DNA of 51,158 nt, taken from Bacteroidia bacterium (GTDB lineage: Bacteria; Bacteroidota; Bacteroidia; Chitinophagales; Saprospiraceae). This document shows positions 42,101 to 49,606 of the stretch, piece by piece; position 1 is the stretch's first letter; each line of letters starts with the position of its first letter. The stretch is taken from assembly GCA_030426765.1 (NCBI GenBank), contig JAUHXV010000020.1, positions 1 through 51,158 on the forward strand, read 5' to 3'. The position numbers were made by a program, and so were the translations under genes. Below the pieces are notes generated by a model that was given only the letters and a program-made list of their open reading frames with translations, searched no databases and was not told the origin of the DNA.

Positions 42101-45100
42101 TGATGGTTTGAACACAGCAACCGCCTTCGAAACGGAGATCATCGATTCCAAAGAAGTTGTTGTCCGGACCAAATGCCTCGAATACAAGCTCATCAAAACC
42201 TGTAGCACTTTCAAGACCAAAGAAGGTCATTGTTTCGTCGGTAACAAAAACTTCAGTAGCGATTGTGGTGCCGTTTGATATACAGCTAACTTCCACTGAA
42301 ATATCATCCGGTCCATTGGAAGCAAGATAGAATCCGGCACGATTCATTTTGCTATCAAACACTATCTGAATAGGTCCGGGAGTATTTGGATCAGGGAAAT
42401 GATTGTAAAGTGCACCTGGGGGCGAATTTACTGGGAATGTGTAAATACCCAAATTAGCAACAAGAGGGAAGAAATTAACTCCCTGAGCAGCATATTCATC
42501 TCCATTAAAGAGGCCTGATGGCACGTCATCGAAGTCGATCAGTGTCTCTCCTCCGCTGAAGTCAGCTTCACTCGTTAACAATCTATCTACAAAACCACAT
42601 ACGGTCTCATTACCACATTCATCGATGGCAGTCCAGGTTCTTGTGATCGTATATTCCTGTGGGCATGCGCCTGGTTCTATAACATCAGTATACGTCACAG
42701 TAACTTCACCACCACAGTTGTCCGTAGCAGAAGCTATTCCAGTATCGGCAGGATCCGTGCTTTCGTCGCACTCTATTGTGATGTCGGCAGGACAAACATT
42801 AAATACAGGTGGGGTGTTGTCTTCTACTGAAATCACCTGAATACAGTTAGTACCATTGCCACAGGCATCTGTAGCCGTCCATGTACGTGTAATGGTGTAC
42901 TCCTGTGGACATGCGCCCTCAGTGGTTACATCTGTATACGAAATCGATGGAGCCGTATCACAGTTGTCAGTGGCACTCGCCATTCCTGTATTGGCAGGAT
43001 CTGTGCTTTCATCACATTCCAGGACAACATCTGCAGGACACGTCATCAGCGGAGGTGTGGTATCCTCTACTAGGATAGTTTGATCACATGTGCTGCTATT
43101 ACCACAGGCATCTGTCGCAATCCAGGTTCTTGTGATCGTGTATTCCTGTGGACAAGCGCCTGCAAGGGTTACGTCACTATAGGTTACAATTGGATCTGTG
43201 TCGCAGTTGTCAGTAGCGGAAGCCAATCCGGTATTATCCGGAGAGGTGCTTTCATCACATTCGATGGTCACTGCTGCAGGACAAGTAATTACCGGTGGCG
43301 TACTATCGTCCACAGTAATCGTCTGCACACAGGTTGTGGTGTTTCCACAATTGTCTGTGGCTGTCCAGGTTCTTTCAATCGTATATTCCTGCACGCAGGT
43401 CTGAGACGCAATCGTCACATCGGTATAGGAAATATCCGGTGTAGGATCGCAGAAGTCAGTGGCTGTCGTGAGACCTGTATTAGCAGGATCGGTACTTTCA
43501 TCACATTCGATGGTGACGTCGGCAGCACAGGTTATTTCTGGTGCAACGGTATCCTCAAAGAATATCGTCTGCACGCAGCTTGAAGTATTATCACATTCGT
43601 CGGTGGCGCTGTGCGTACGTATGATTAATTGTGTACACACTTCGTCATCCTGTTCGATACAAGCAAAGAACTCAACGACTGAGGTTGCGCCTGCACCGGC
43701 TATACAATCTGTTGCTCTTTGATCAAAAGCAAATACATCGCCGACGGCTACAGTCACTGTGGCTGTTCCGCTTTGAATGTCGTTACCATTATCATCGGTC
43801 AACTGGAAGAATGTACCATTCAGATTATATCCAAATGGATCAAAGAAAGGTCCATCGATATCCTGTGTTTCATAATGCCAGTCAAAAACGATCTGACCTG
43901 CACTGGTCACATTGATACTAAACTGAACCGAAGCATCATCGCACCCTATCGTAATATCAGGGCTTGTCAGCATCACTTCACTGTCACCCATTACCGTTAC
44001 GCTTCCACCTTCGGCCGGAATAATGGTTGTCCATAATCCGACATCATATGGGCCATTGAATCCCTGAACAGGATTGTCACACATGATATCTGAATAGGTG
44101 ATGGTAAGGTCTCCGCTGCAGTTATCAGTAGCAGTGGCCAGATCAGTTGGTATTGGATCAGTACATTCCAGTGTCATATCAGGTGGACATGTAATCGTTG
44201 GAGGTGTACTGTCATCAATCACGATGACTTGCTCACATGTGCTGCTGTTTCCGCATGCATCCGTGGCCGTCCAGGTTCTGGTAATGATGTATTCCTGAGG
44301 ACATGCGCCTGCAACGGTTACGTCACTAAACTCAACCAATGGATCTGAATCACAATTGTCTGTTGCACTTGCAGTACCGGTGTTTCCGGGATCTGTGCTT
44401 TCGTCACACTCGATCGTAATATCAGAAGGACAGAATGTAATGACCGGAGCTGTACTATCGTCGATGACGATCACCTGCTCACATGTGCTGTTATTTCCAC
44501 AAGCGTCAGTCGCACTCCAGGTTCTTGTTATGGTATATTCCTGTGGACATGCTCCCGCTATTGTGACATCACTAAAGGTCACAATTGGAGCTGTATCGCA
44601 ATTATCTGTTGCACTGGCAAATCCTGTATTAGCAGGACTTGTGTCTTCATCACATTCGATGGTGACATCCGCAGGGCATAATGTAATTGTAGGAGGTGTG
44701 GTGTCTTCTACGGTAATCACCTGTATACAATTCGTTCCGTTACCACACGCATCAGTTGCTGTCCATGTTCTTGTAATGGTATATTCCTGAGGACATGCAC
44801 CCGGTGTAATCGCATCCGAATAGCTTACGATCGGAGCTGTATCACAATTATCTGTCGCTGTGGAAATTCCTGTATTGGCAGGATCTGTGCTTTCATCGCA
44901 TTCGATGGTGACATCCGGAGCACAAGACAAGGTTGGAGGCACACTATCATCGACAGTGATGACTTGTGTACAAGCTGTTCCGTTTCCACAGGCATCTGTC
45001 ACATTCCATACACGAATGATCGTATACTCCTGTGGGCATGCACCTGGCGTAACGGTATCTGTATATGTTACAACCGGAGCAGGATCGCAATTGTCTGTGG

Positions 45101-48100
45101 CGGTGGCCAGCCCTGTGTTGGCAGGATCTGTGCTTTCGTCACATTCGATCGTAATATTTGGAGGACAGAATGTAATGGTCGGTGGCACGCTGTCATCTAT
45201 AGTGATGACCTGGATACAGTTTGTTCCGTTACCACACGCATCAGTTGCTGTCCATGTTCTTGTAATGGTATATTCCTGTGGACAGTTGCCCGCTAAGGTT
45301 ACATCACTGTAAGACACCACAGGAGCTGAATCACAGTTGTCTGTCGCTGAAGCCATGCCTGTATTGGCAGGATCCGTGCTTTCGTCGCATTCAATGGTAA
45401 TGCTTGGAGGACAGAATGTGATGGTCGGTGGTGTTGTATCTTCTACGACGATCACCTGATCACATGTACTGGTGTTGCCACAAGCATCCGTAGCGGTCCA
45501 GGTTCTGGTGATTGTATATTCCTGTGGACATGCGCCTGCCAGGGTGACGTCACTAAAGTCAACCAAAGGAGCTGTATCACAGTTATCTGTTGCTGTGGCA
45601 AGTCCGGTATTCAGCGGATCAATGCTTTCATCACACTCAATAGTGAGACCGGCAGGACACGTAATGACAGGAGGAGTACTATCATCTACAGTGATTACCT
45701 GCGTACAGGCAGTGCCATTACCACAGATATCAGTAGCTGTCCACACTCTTATTATGGTATACTCCTGCGGACATGCACCTGGAGTGATTGAATCAGAATA
45801 CGTGATGACCGGATCAGGATCGCAGTTGTCAGTTGCACTTGCCATACCTGTATTCGCTGGATCGGTGCTTTCATCACATTCAACCGTGATGTCGGCAGGA
45901 CACAGCGTAATGGTTGGAGGTGTACTGTCATCAACGGTTACCGTCTGCACACATGAAGTGGAGTTACCACAAGCATCCGTTGCTGTCCAGGTACGGGTGA
46001 TGGTGTATTCCTGAGGACATGCGCCCGCAAGTGTGACATCACTGTACGTAATTTCCGGCGTAGTATCACAATTGTCTGTCGCAGAAGCCATACCTGTATT
46101 CGCAGGATCTGTGCTTTCTGTACATTCAATGACGATATCCGGAGGACAAACGATACCCGGATTAGTAGTATCCGTAATATAGATGGTCTGGATGCAAGTT
46201 GAAGCATTATCACACTCATCTGTAGCGGTGTGCTCACGGATGATCAATTGTGAACAAGTCTCTTCCATTTGCTCGATACACGCGAAGAATTCCACTACAG
46301 TGGTCGCGCCAATACCGAGTATACAGTCAATCGAGTTTTGTTCGAATGCAAAAATATCACCTGCGGTGACGGCTACTGAAGCAGTCCCATGCTGGTGATC
46401 CGGACCGTTGTCATCCGTCAGCTGATAGAATGTTCCATTGAGGTTATATCCAAACGGATCATACAAGGGACCATTGACATCTTCTGAAGTGAAGTCCCAG
46501 TCAAAGACCAATTGGCCTGTGCTTGGAATCACAATCTGGAAGAGTACAGATGCACCATCCGGACATGGCAAGCCAGTGTCCACACTTTCCATCATAACAG
46601 AGGAAGTACCCATTGGGGTCACACTACCTCCATCGGGATTTATGATCGACCAGTTGGCAAAATCATATATATCCATGAAACCCATGATCGGGTTATCACA
46701 TACAACATCTACATACTCGACTGTGATATCGGCAGGCGCACTGCAATTATCCGTCGCTGTAGCCAAATCTGTTGGGATAGGCTCATCACATTCCAGTGTC
46801 AAATCCACCGGACACATAATCGTTGGCGCTTCCGTATCAAGTATGGTTATTTCCTGTCGACAGAAAATTGTATTCCCACAGTCATCTGTACCACTCCATA
46901 TCCTGTCGATCGTATAGGATTGCGGGCAAGGCCCATCTACCGTCACATCGATATAACTGACCACCGGTGCCGGCGAACAATTGTCCGTCGCTGAGGCCAT
47001 TCCGGTATCCATTGGGTCGGTAGAGTCATCACACGATATGGTTATAAAAGGAGGACATACCAGGATAGGTGCCATCGTGTCTCTTACTGTGATCGTCTGT
47101 ACACAGACATCTGTAAAGTCACATTCGTTGGTGGCTACCCATGTCCTGTTGATGGTATAGGTCTGCACGCAACCTGCACCACCATCTACGGTGGCGTCAC
47201 TATAGGAAATCGTGATATCCAGCATACACATATCGGTGGCGCTGGCAAATCCTGTATTGGCAGGATCCGTTGAATCTTCGCAGTTCAGCGTAATATCTTC
47301 AGGACAAACGATGTCTGGCAGGCAAATCAAAGACAGACACTGCTCTTCAATCGGCTCTCCATATGGAGGCATAGAACCATCACCGGTATACATCCAGTTA
47401 TACTGCTGCACATTCTCTGTAGCAGGTCCGGACATGGCTGGCGGAGGATTTACAATCGTGATCACCACTCCATCATCACCGGGCAGGTAACCACCATTGG
47501 CAGGATCCAGTTCAAGGTCCCAGACAACGGGTGGACAGAACATCATACTATCTTCAACCGGTCCATCGATCGAAAAGCAAACCTGGAAAATCTTAGTCCA
47601 ATCGGTTGTGGAAATAAAAATTGGCGGAGCCATATCGTCAACGAGCTGAACCGCTCCGTTGACAAAGTCAGCAATCCCCGGAGGAGGAAAGCCAAAGAAA
47701 TCAGTACCAAATCCCGGCAAACTCGTTAATACGGTTGGTGGATCCGGAGCTACAGGACCATAGCCTCCCTGGAAGTCTGAAAAGCCAATAAGCTCCATAT
47801 AGGTATCATCATAGAAAAACCGCACATTCATTCCAAACAATTCCACCATGGGCATATCCGCTTGCAATTCTACATCAAGACAATATTCTCCGGTGAGGCA
47901 ATCATAGGTCGGATCATCAAACCTGACGGTAATCGTTGGAAGTTGATTTAATGTGATAATCTGAATACATGGCTCGGACACCATCCCACATTCGTTGACC
48001 GCTGTCCATGTTCTTTCTATCGTATAGGTCATCAGACAGCCTGAACCATTCACAACATCGGTGTAGGATATGGTGATGTCAGATAAGCACGCATCTGAAG

Positions 48101-48911
48101 CTGAAGCAAAACCTGTATCTGCCGGATCGGTTGAATCATCACATTCGATGGTGATGTCCGGTGGGCAGGTAATGGAAGGAACACAAAATAGGTCGATACA
48201 CTCATTCTCCACAGGCTCACCATATGGAGGAGAAGAACCATCGCCAGTATACATCCAGTTGAACTGAACCACACTTTCATCTGCAGGGGATGACATTAAT
48301 GGTGGAGGAGCCACTACGGTCATAACGACACCATCGTCACCGGGCAGGTATCCACCGTCAGCCGGATCGAGCTCCAGGTCCCACACAATCGGTGGGCAGA
48401 AGTTGGAGCTATCAGGAACCGGACCATCGATGGTAAAGCAAACCTGCAATAATTTTTCCCAACCGGCAGTCGGCAGGATAATCGGAGGAGCTGCTCCGTC
48501 AATCTTCTCAAACGCGAAATTGACAAAGTCTGCTACACCGGGAGCAGGAAAGTTAAAGAAGTCGGTTCCAAAGCCTGGGACACTCATGACCACCGGGCCG
48601 GGGTTCGGGCCGGAAGGGCCGTAGCCTCCCTGGAAATCCGAAAAACTGATAATGTCCATATCGGCATCATCATAGAAGAATCGGACGTTCATTCCAAACA
48701 ACTCCTGATCAGGGGTATCGGATTGAAATTCGATGTCAAGACAATACTGGTCAGCAACGCAATCATACACCGGATTCGCAAACCGAACGGTGAGGTTCGG
48801 TACCTGGGCCGTGCTTAAACTGCAAAAACCCATTGCGAAAACCAAAGCAAGGATTTGTACCAGACGTGGTGAGTTGTACAGGTTGTTCATTTCGTATAAT
48901 TTCTTGTTCAT
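33132..48911 (-). CDS. Giant T9SS-sorted HYR scaffold with cohesin-like and dockerin modules
   Basis: This 5259-residue protein has a signal peptide (1-36, ending SLSTAQ). A cohesin-like domain (about 37-215), one HYR module and a second cohesin-like domain (about 325-520) follow. About 27 further HYR modules with consensus IECDESTDPANTG..SATDNC extend to about 3480. They are interrupted by three copies of a 150-residue module, a FDDVPSGLF domain (about 2105-2265) and a lamin-tail-like domain (about 2400-2560). Next are a DUF11-like domain (about 3488-3640), a PKD-like segment, a proprotein-convertase P domain (about 3825-3985), divergent HYR modules, a Cna-B-like domain and a dockerin (about 4917-4980; second F-hand DANNSEGISAID is canonical). 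A third cohesin-like domain and a T9SS type A signal (about 5175-5259; NTPNPWN, FDATGKVVKTV) close the protein. M8 is an alternative start. It is probably a surface or extracellular scaffold. Confidence 0.95.
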   Translation of the reverse strand: MNKKLYEMNNLYNSPRLVQILALVFAMGFCSLSTAQVPNLTVRFANPVYDCVADQYCLDIEFQSDTPDQELFGMNVRFFYDDADMDIISFSDFQGGYGPSGPNPGPVVMSVPGFGTDFFNFPAPGVADFVNFAFEKIDGAAPPIILPTAGWEKLLQVCFTIDGPVPDSSNFCPPIVWDLELDPADGGYLPGDDGVVMTVVAPPPLMSSPADESVVQFNWMYTGDGSSPPYGEPVENECIDLFCVPSITCPPDITIECDDSTDPADTGFASASDACLSDITISYTDVVNGSGCLMTYTIERTWTAVNECGMVSEPCIQIITLNQLPTITVRFDDPTYDCLTGEYCLDVELQADMPMVELFGMNVRFFYDDTYMELIGFSDFQGGYGPVAPDPPTVLTSLPGFGTDFFGFPPPGIADFVNGAVQLVDDMAPPIFISTTDWTKIFQVCFSIDGPVEDSMMFCPPVVWDLELDPANGGYLPGDDGVVITIVNPPPAMSGPATENVQQYNWMYTGDGSMPPYGEPIEEQCLSLICLPDIVCPEDITLNCEDSTDPANTGFASATDMCMLDITISYSDATVDGGAGCVQTYTINRTWVATNECDFTDVCVQTITVRDTMAPILVCPPFITISCDDSTDPMDTGMASATDNCSPAPVVSYIDVTVDGPCPQSYTIDRIWSGTDDCGNTIFCRQEITILDTEAPTIMCPVDLTLECDEPIPTDLATATDNCSAPADITVEYVDVVCDNPIMGFMDIYDFANWSIINPDGGSVTPMGTSSVMMESVDTGLPCPDGASVLFQIVIPSTGQLVFDWDFTSEDVNGPLYDPFGYNLNGTFYQLTDDNGPDHQHGTASVAVTAGDIFAFEQNSIDCILGIGATTVVEFFACIEQMEETCSQLIIREHTATDECDNASTCIQTIYITDTTNPGIVCPPDIVIECTESTDPANTGMASATDNCDTTPEITYSDVTLAGACPQEYTITRTWTATDACGNSTSCVQTVTVDDSTPPTITLCPADITVECDESTDPANTGMASATDNCDPDPVITYSDSITPGACPQEYTIIRVWTATDICGNGTACTQVITVDDSTPPVITCPAGLTIECDESIDPLNTGLATATDNCDTAPLVDFSDVTLAGACPQEYTITRTWTATDACGNTSTCDQVIVVEDTTPPTITFCPPSITIECDESTDPANTGMASATDNCDSAPVVSYSDVTLAGNCPQEYTITRTWTATDACGNGTNCIQVITIDDSVPPTITFCPPNITIECDESTDPANTGLATATDNCDPAPVVTYTDTVTPGACPQEYTIIRVWNVTDACGNGTACTQVITVDDSVPPTLSCAPDVTIECDESTDPANTGISTATDNCDTAPIVSYSDAITPGACPQEYTITRTWTATDACGNGTNCIQVITVEDTTPPTITLCPADVTIECDEDTSPANTGFASATDNCDTAPIVTFSDVTIAGACPQEYTITRTWSATDACGNNSTCEQVIVIDDSTAPVITFCPSDITIECDESTDPGNTGTASATDNCDSDPLVEFSDVTVAGACPQEYIITRTWTATDACGNSSTCEQVIVIDDSTPPTITCPPDMTLECTDPIPTDLATATDNCSGDLTITYSDIMCDNPVQGFNGPYDVGLWTTIIPAEGGSVTVMGDSEVMLTSPDITIGCDDASVQFSINVTSAGQIVFDWHYETQDIDGPFFDPFGYNLNGTFFQLTDDNGNDIQSGTATVTVAVGDVFAFDQRATDCIAGAGATSVVEFFACIEQDDEVCTQLIIRTHSATDECDNTSSCVQTIFFEDTVAPEITCAADVTIECDESTDPANTGLTTATDFCDPTPDISYTDVTIASQTCVQEYTIERTWTATDNCGNTTTCVQTITVDDSTPPVITCPAAVTIECDESTSPDNTGLASATDNCDTDPIVTYSDVTLAGACPQEYTITRTWIATDACGNSSTCDQTILVEDTTPPLMTCPADVVLECDESTDPANTGMASATDNCDTAPSISYTDVTTEGACPQEYTITRTWTATDACGNGTNCIQVISVEDNTPPVFNVCPADITIECDESTDPADTGIASATDNCGGEVTVTYTDVIEPGACPQEYTITRTWTAIDECGNETVCGFVDRLLTSEADFSGGETLIDFDDVPSGLFNGDEYAAQGVNFFPLVANLGIYTFPVNSPPGALYNHFPDPNTPGPIQIVFDSKMNRAGFYLASNGPDDISVEVSCISNGTTIATEVFVTDETMTFFGLESATGFDELVFEAFGPDNNFFGIDDLRFEGGCCVQTIKVEDTTVPALACPADITIECDESTDPANTGMASATDNCDTAPTITYADTATPGECDQEYTITRVWTVTDACGNGTNCIQVISVFDTTPPVIECPGTIRVECDESTDPSNTGFASATDNCDNGDDDPVNEIWINEFHYDNEGTDEGEFIEVAGPAGTDLSAYSLVLYNGSNGLLYDTDVLAGVIDDEMNGIGAVHFDYPVNGIQNGAPDGIALVKNGTDVIQFLSYEGTFTALDGPANGMMSVDVGVSETSSTPVGASLALLGVGNQYSDFTWTAVADDSPGSLNINQITTPLPMAGPDLTYVDVTFEGPCPQEYDIIRTWTATDDCGNTATCTQLIIVEDTTPPVFTECPPSVIIECDESTDPADLGVASATDNCGPVESITYSDLAIEGACPQEMTITRTWVATDACGNTSECEQIIIVEDSTPPVIECPEDLTLECDEVVPTDLATATDNCSATIEFTYADVVCTNPVMGFTDIYDFSNWTTIIPPEGGSVTTMSDTEIMMVSPDDLTLSCDDAAVQFQIVIPSTGQIVFDWHYETDDVDGPEYDPFGYNLNGTFYQLTDDDGLDIQSGTATVVVTAGDIFAFEQQSSDCVLGSGASTVIEFFACIEEDADVCTMLIIRTHTATDECDNEASCIQTIYIEDSVPPTITFCPSDVTIECDESTLPDNTGLATATDNCLTEPVVTYNDVTVGSQICDANYTITRTWTATDYCGNTTTCVQVIDVADTTPPALTCPADLTIECDESTDPVNTGSASATDNCTTEPLVEYSDSTIEGECPQEYTITRTWTATDECGNSTVCVQTIVIDDSVAPVVTCPPDITIDCEESTSPDNTGFASATDNCDTDLPELSYTDVTIEDFCPEVIERTWSVSDACGNVGTCVQTITRDDTTPPMIICPEDVTVDCATDVPPVLTGGVTVSDNCGFVTVTHDGDFVSDSTCLNQYTISRVYRATDECGNTATCTQTIEVDDQIPPEVACPADITVDCAEDVPAPDTGSVSATDNCEGEVVITHISDVTVSETCLNQFVLVRTYAATDACGNSTLCQQTITVFDDIAPSITCPPDVAVECAEDVPPVDTGAPVVSDNCAGPITVGWLGDVISNQTCPHSFTVTRTYQATDACGNSATCVQIITVDDQTAPEIECPPNVTIAFGDSESPDNTGVPTGTDNCGDVEPIFTFEDEIIPGPCDEEYTILRLWTATDECGNTATCEQEIFVDGDCIIDLALTKVLLSDFEVDGGDNLLFQITVVNEGETTISSLEITDYIPLGFSLNDPNWTPGNAGSSGQSASIVLSIANGGLDANGLNPGEFVNVTINLLADLDIEPGYYYNCAEILNMFDLQGNDISDEDIDSTPDDDDTNDPPGEDDIDCAPICVLPDVIISGDGYVCPEEIVTYTVNDYNPDFTYDWTLSGGGVIIADNGSDIDIQWQEEPGGPFQITLTVTLGDGCSISAIFFVYIQGVETIACNDHIQISLGDSCETVLLSGIILEGENEGNNNYYVVITDEFGNEIPDATLTAEHIGGTFTVMVLNECNGQSCWGTVSVEDKIPPVIECTDVTVSCGTSLEPVYAPPVTGSVSETVTPNLPIGPNAGTVTTAELILDVPSNAVVTDVNVTVDLNHTWVGDLDVVLVSPSGTQVLLADQLCGSVDNWDNVEFDDEAGLAVTAACNPIPPALAGSVIPQGVLANIDGQTAVGTWTLIVTDNVGGDGGTLNEVTLDVEYYLAVPSAPFAFDACGEVDLTYTEVESGDPCENLTLTRLWTATDGSGNSATCVQTITITPLTLDNVEFPMAYTGDCGESIHPNNTGWPTVDGTPITDESDLCNIFTGYWDKELNDCGGGRKIARTWTVLDWCNVELVEAVQVIKLSDNVGPELTCPDDLEVGTDFWYCYANVSVPKPEAIDECSEIATYNLTASSGVVVSFGNNFVINGLEVGTHTATWTVTDECGNSSTCSFQITVVDDVVPVANCDAHTTVSLTNDGPQGVTLVPASVFDDGSYDNCGPVTFRARRMDSCIDFDWTTEGACIDDTPGGIPPVNSRDRGTVHRPCVPFACCDVGAGPIMVELEVTDAAGNVNYCMVEATVQDKISPFIECPPNDIIVSCDFWFHVEEGTFVDGEGNNDGSLDEDPLSAVFGNMYDAFRYDESVRKNVIINDPDGLGANYNWGLEGWADDNCEVNLSVRVRVVDDCSGGDLPGSAPDGAIKYIERRFSASDGNVGVAPGTCTQRIWVVDFEPFYITDVNCNNQNPQDGVIWPCDVLLTSCPEDLGNTGEPVVFDDACSLIGVTYEDTRFDFVDGACFKILRRWSVIDWCQYDAQTGAGLWNYTQVIKVHDEEGPEFVEPCETEVLCVADEGVSLPDNNQAFLGEENPLSSSCSVHLNLSRVVHETCSDQVSYDVKIYPYNGTDFILVQPTRTVAVDSNNDATLSFDTRQSTIQDIRLNGIPYNSEFCGDYHRILWSVEDGCGNWSHCEYLFRLEDCKQPSPVCINGLSTVVMPIGGEVTIWAKDFNASSFDDCTPADELLYSFSEDVYQPSFTYNCDNVPAFNVELSTQIWVADGGTDDNCNGTIQWSERNKDFCTTTIVITDNNNACNGDGSILAGEIFTDHEDAVALVGVTLTSPGQHFPTYVTAENGKFGFNAVPFGEDYVITPERDDEHRNGVSTLDLVRIQKHLLGKEPFTSPYQYIAADANNSEGISAIDLVEIRKLILGLYTQFPENTSWRFVEKGYDMDSEHPWPFSENIELLELTDDSLMYNDFVGVKVGDVNNTAKANANQILPRNGRRVLRVNLDAERFVEAGDVFDVRLEIPEYVEGFQWTLETEGLTFAGVETNESMPITDSHVGVLNDGIVTMSWNADSQVAADEAQVVTLQFVANTSGQVANMIHMTSRVTEAEAYTVTGEILDVKLGHRTDAAAFALYQNTPNPWNDETSIGFDLPEDAAVTLTVFDATGKVVKTVEGEFVAGYNTIILNAKDLPGAGVMYYRLESGTYSASKKMVLVK
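36955..37440 (-). other. Proprotein-convertase P-like domain in the scaffold protein
   Basis: TAELILDVPSNAVVTDVNV, LNHTWVGDLDVVLVSPSGT and GTWTLIVTDNVGGDGGTLN are the hallmarks of the P (Homo B) beta-sandwich that accompanies subtilisin-like proteases. No protease domain is present, so it probably serves as a structural or binding module. It lies between the DUF11-like/PKD-like part and the divergent HYR modules. The shorter paralogue at 27809-32659 lacks it. Confidence 0.85.
40240..40690 (-). repeat. Inserted module, copy 3
   Basis: This module of about 150 residues is nested inside a HYR unit after a LECDEVVPTDLATATDNC opening. It carries the FTDIYDFSNWTTIIPPEGGS, FDWHYET, DPFGYNLNGTFYQLTDD and VIEFFACIEE motifs. 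The interrupted HYR unit resumes afterwards with THTATDECDN. It looks like a jelly-roll-type module, but I cannot name its family. Confidence 0.75.
41235..41720 (-). other. Lamin-tail-like domain nested in a HYR module
   Basis: WINEFHYDNEGTDEGEFIEV, SAYSLVLYNGSNG and DGIALVKNG match the pattern of bacterial lamin-tail domains. It interrupts a HYR unit just after TDNCDNGDDD, and that unit resumes with LTYVDVTFEGPCPQEYDI. Confidence 0.75.
42120..42605 (-). other. FDDVPSG domain nested in a HYR module
   Basis: LIDFDDVPSGLFNGDEYAAQ, GPIQIVFDSKMNRAGFYLAS and FFGIDDLRFEGG resemble the extracellular domains that begin with an FDD motif in PEP-CTERM and similar secreted proteins. It replaces the end of a HYR unit after ECGNETVCGFVD and leads into CCVQTIKVED. 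Confidence 0.65.
43620..44075 (-). repeat. Inserted module, copy 2
   Basis: This is the second copy of the module also found at 40240 and 46240. Its motifs are FNGPYDVGLWTTIIPAEGGS, FDWHYETQDIDG, DPFGYNLNGTFFQLTDDNG and VVEFFACIEQ. It again lies after a LECTDPIPTDLATATDNC HYR opening, so module and host unit appear to have been copied together. Confidence 0.75.
46240..46685 (-). repeat. Inserted module, copy 1
   Basis: This is the copy nearest the N-terminus. Its motifs are FMDIYDFANWSIINPDGGS, FDWDFTSEDVNG, DPFGYNLNGTFYQLTDDNG and VVEFFACIEQ. It lies after a LECDEPIPTDLATATDNC HYR opening. The PTDLATATDNC opening occurs only in the three units that carry this module. Confidence 0.75.
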
Positions 48912-49172
48912 GTGGGACTATTCAAAGGGGACTATGTTCATCCATCAGGAATTCAGTAAAGCTGAACATCCGATATCAAAAGGTCTTTATTAAAGGTTTT
49001 TTCATATTGTTTTTAATCGTTCAATTCTGATCGAATTCGAAGATGTGTTTCCATAAATCCGAATTCATTTTATTTTTTTCAAATCGGAAAAAATTTTCCC
49101 GCAAAAAAATTCTACTACACTATCAAATAGCACAAATCCCCTGCTTCCTGTCAATTTAGGAAGAGAGAACGC

Positions 49173-49204
49173 AAAGCCCCTTTCTTTAAAGGGATGGGGG
49201 TGGG
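49173..49204. repeat. C/G-rich intergenic hairpin, possible dispersed repeat
   Basis: CCCTTT (49178-49183) pairs with AAAGGG (49188-49193) around a 4-nt loop. A G-run of the GGGGGTGGG type (49196-49204) follows, in otherwise AT-rich DNA. C/G-rich elements of this look recur between genes in many Bacteroidota genomes, from general recollection. Only one copy is in this window. Confidence 0.35.
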
Positions 49205-49557
49205 TACAAAAGTAGATAATTTATCCATCGTTTTATGTTGTCTATACGCACAAAAGCCTTTGAAAAAGACTCACTTTTTCTTTTAAATATTAGCTTTTCC
49301 TGTATCTGTTTTCAGCACCCCGATTCATAAAAATTCATATGTAATTTATCAATCATATATAAATAATTATACTATAACGTCTTATAAAAATGAGACGAAA
49401 TTCTTCTCACAATTCCATAAAGAGGCAAATTCTATTCCAAAAAGGAGATTGCTGTGGAATTGAAATTTTCTTTTGTTAAAGAAAATTGTAAAATCTTCAG
49501 AAAGTGGCCCGGGAAGGGATTTGAGGGCCTAAAACAGGTTAAAAACCCGAAAAATTG

Positions 49558-49579
49558 CCGCCTGGAGTCAATCTGGCGG
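49558..49579 (-). terminator. Probable rho-independent terminator of the 408-residue protein gene
   Basis: CCGCC (49558-49562) and GGCGG (49575-49579) form a short GC-only stem with a 12-nt loop. On the minus strand CAATTTTT follows. It lies 27 bp past the stop codon at 49607. The stem is short, so confidence is moderate. Confidence 0.55.
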
Positions 49580-49606
49580 TATATAGCCCCTTTCGACCTG
49601 TCTGGA

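Larger units (their letters stand above)
38460..48190 (-). repeat. HYR module array, about 28 units
   Basis: I counted 28 modules beginning CPxD.TIECDESTDP or a close variant and ending TRTWTATDACGNxTxCxQxI.V.D. They are tandem at roughly 80-85 residues each. One cohesin-like domain (about 47340-47930) and five other inserted domains interrupt the array. The four modules nearest the C-terminal end (38460-39420) are the most divergent, for example DCAEDVPxPDTG and IAFGDSESPDNTG. Confidence 0.85.
48912..49606. promoter_or_regulatory. Long intergenic region upstream of the HYR scaffold gene
   Basis: This 695-bp spacer is mostly AT-rich and has no supported coding sequence. It contains a 10-bp palindrome (TCGAATTCGA, 49031-49040), a C/G-rich hairpin (49173-49204), an AT-rich hairpin (49262-49280) and the terminator of the next gene (49558-49579). 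A lone TACTTTTG on the minus strand (49207-49214) matches TAnnTTTG, but no -33 partner is correctly spaced, so I do not call a promoter. Confidence 0.5.

Noticed and set aside
43080-46917. Many plus-strand frames of 80-180 codons with repetitive Ser/Val/His-rich translations
   Set aside because: They repeat with the period of the HYR modules on the opposite strand, so their openness is a by-product of the repeat codons.
49207-49214. TACTTTTG on the minus strand as the promoter of the HYR scaffold gene
   Set aside because: It matches TAnnTTTG, but the nearest TTTG partner is 36 bp away and the leader would be about 300 nt.
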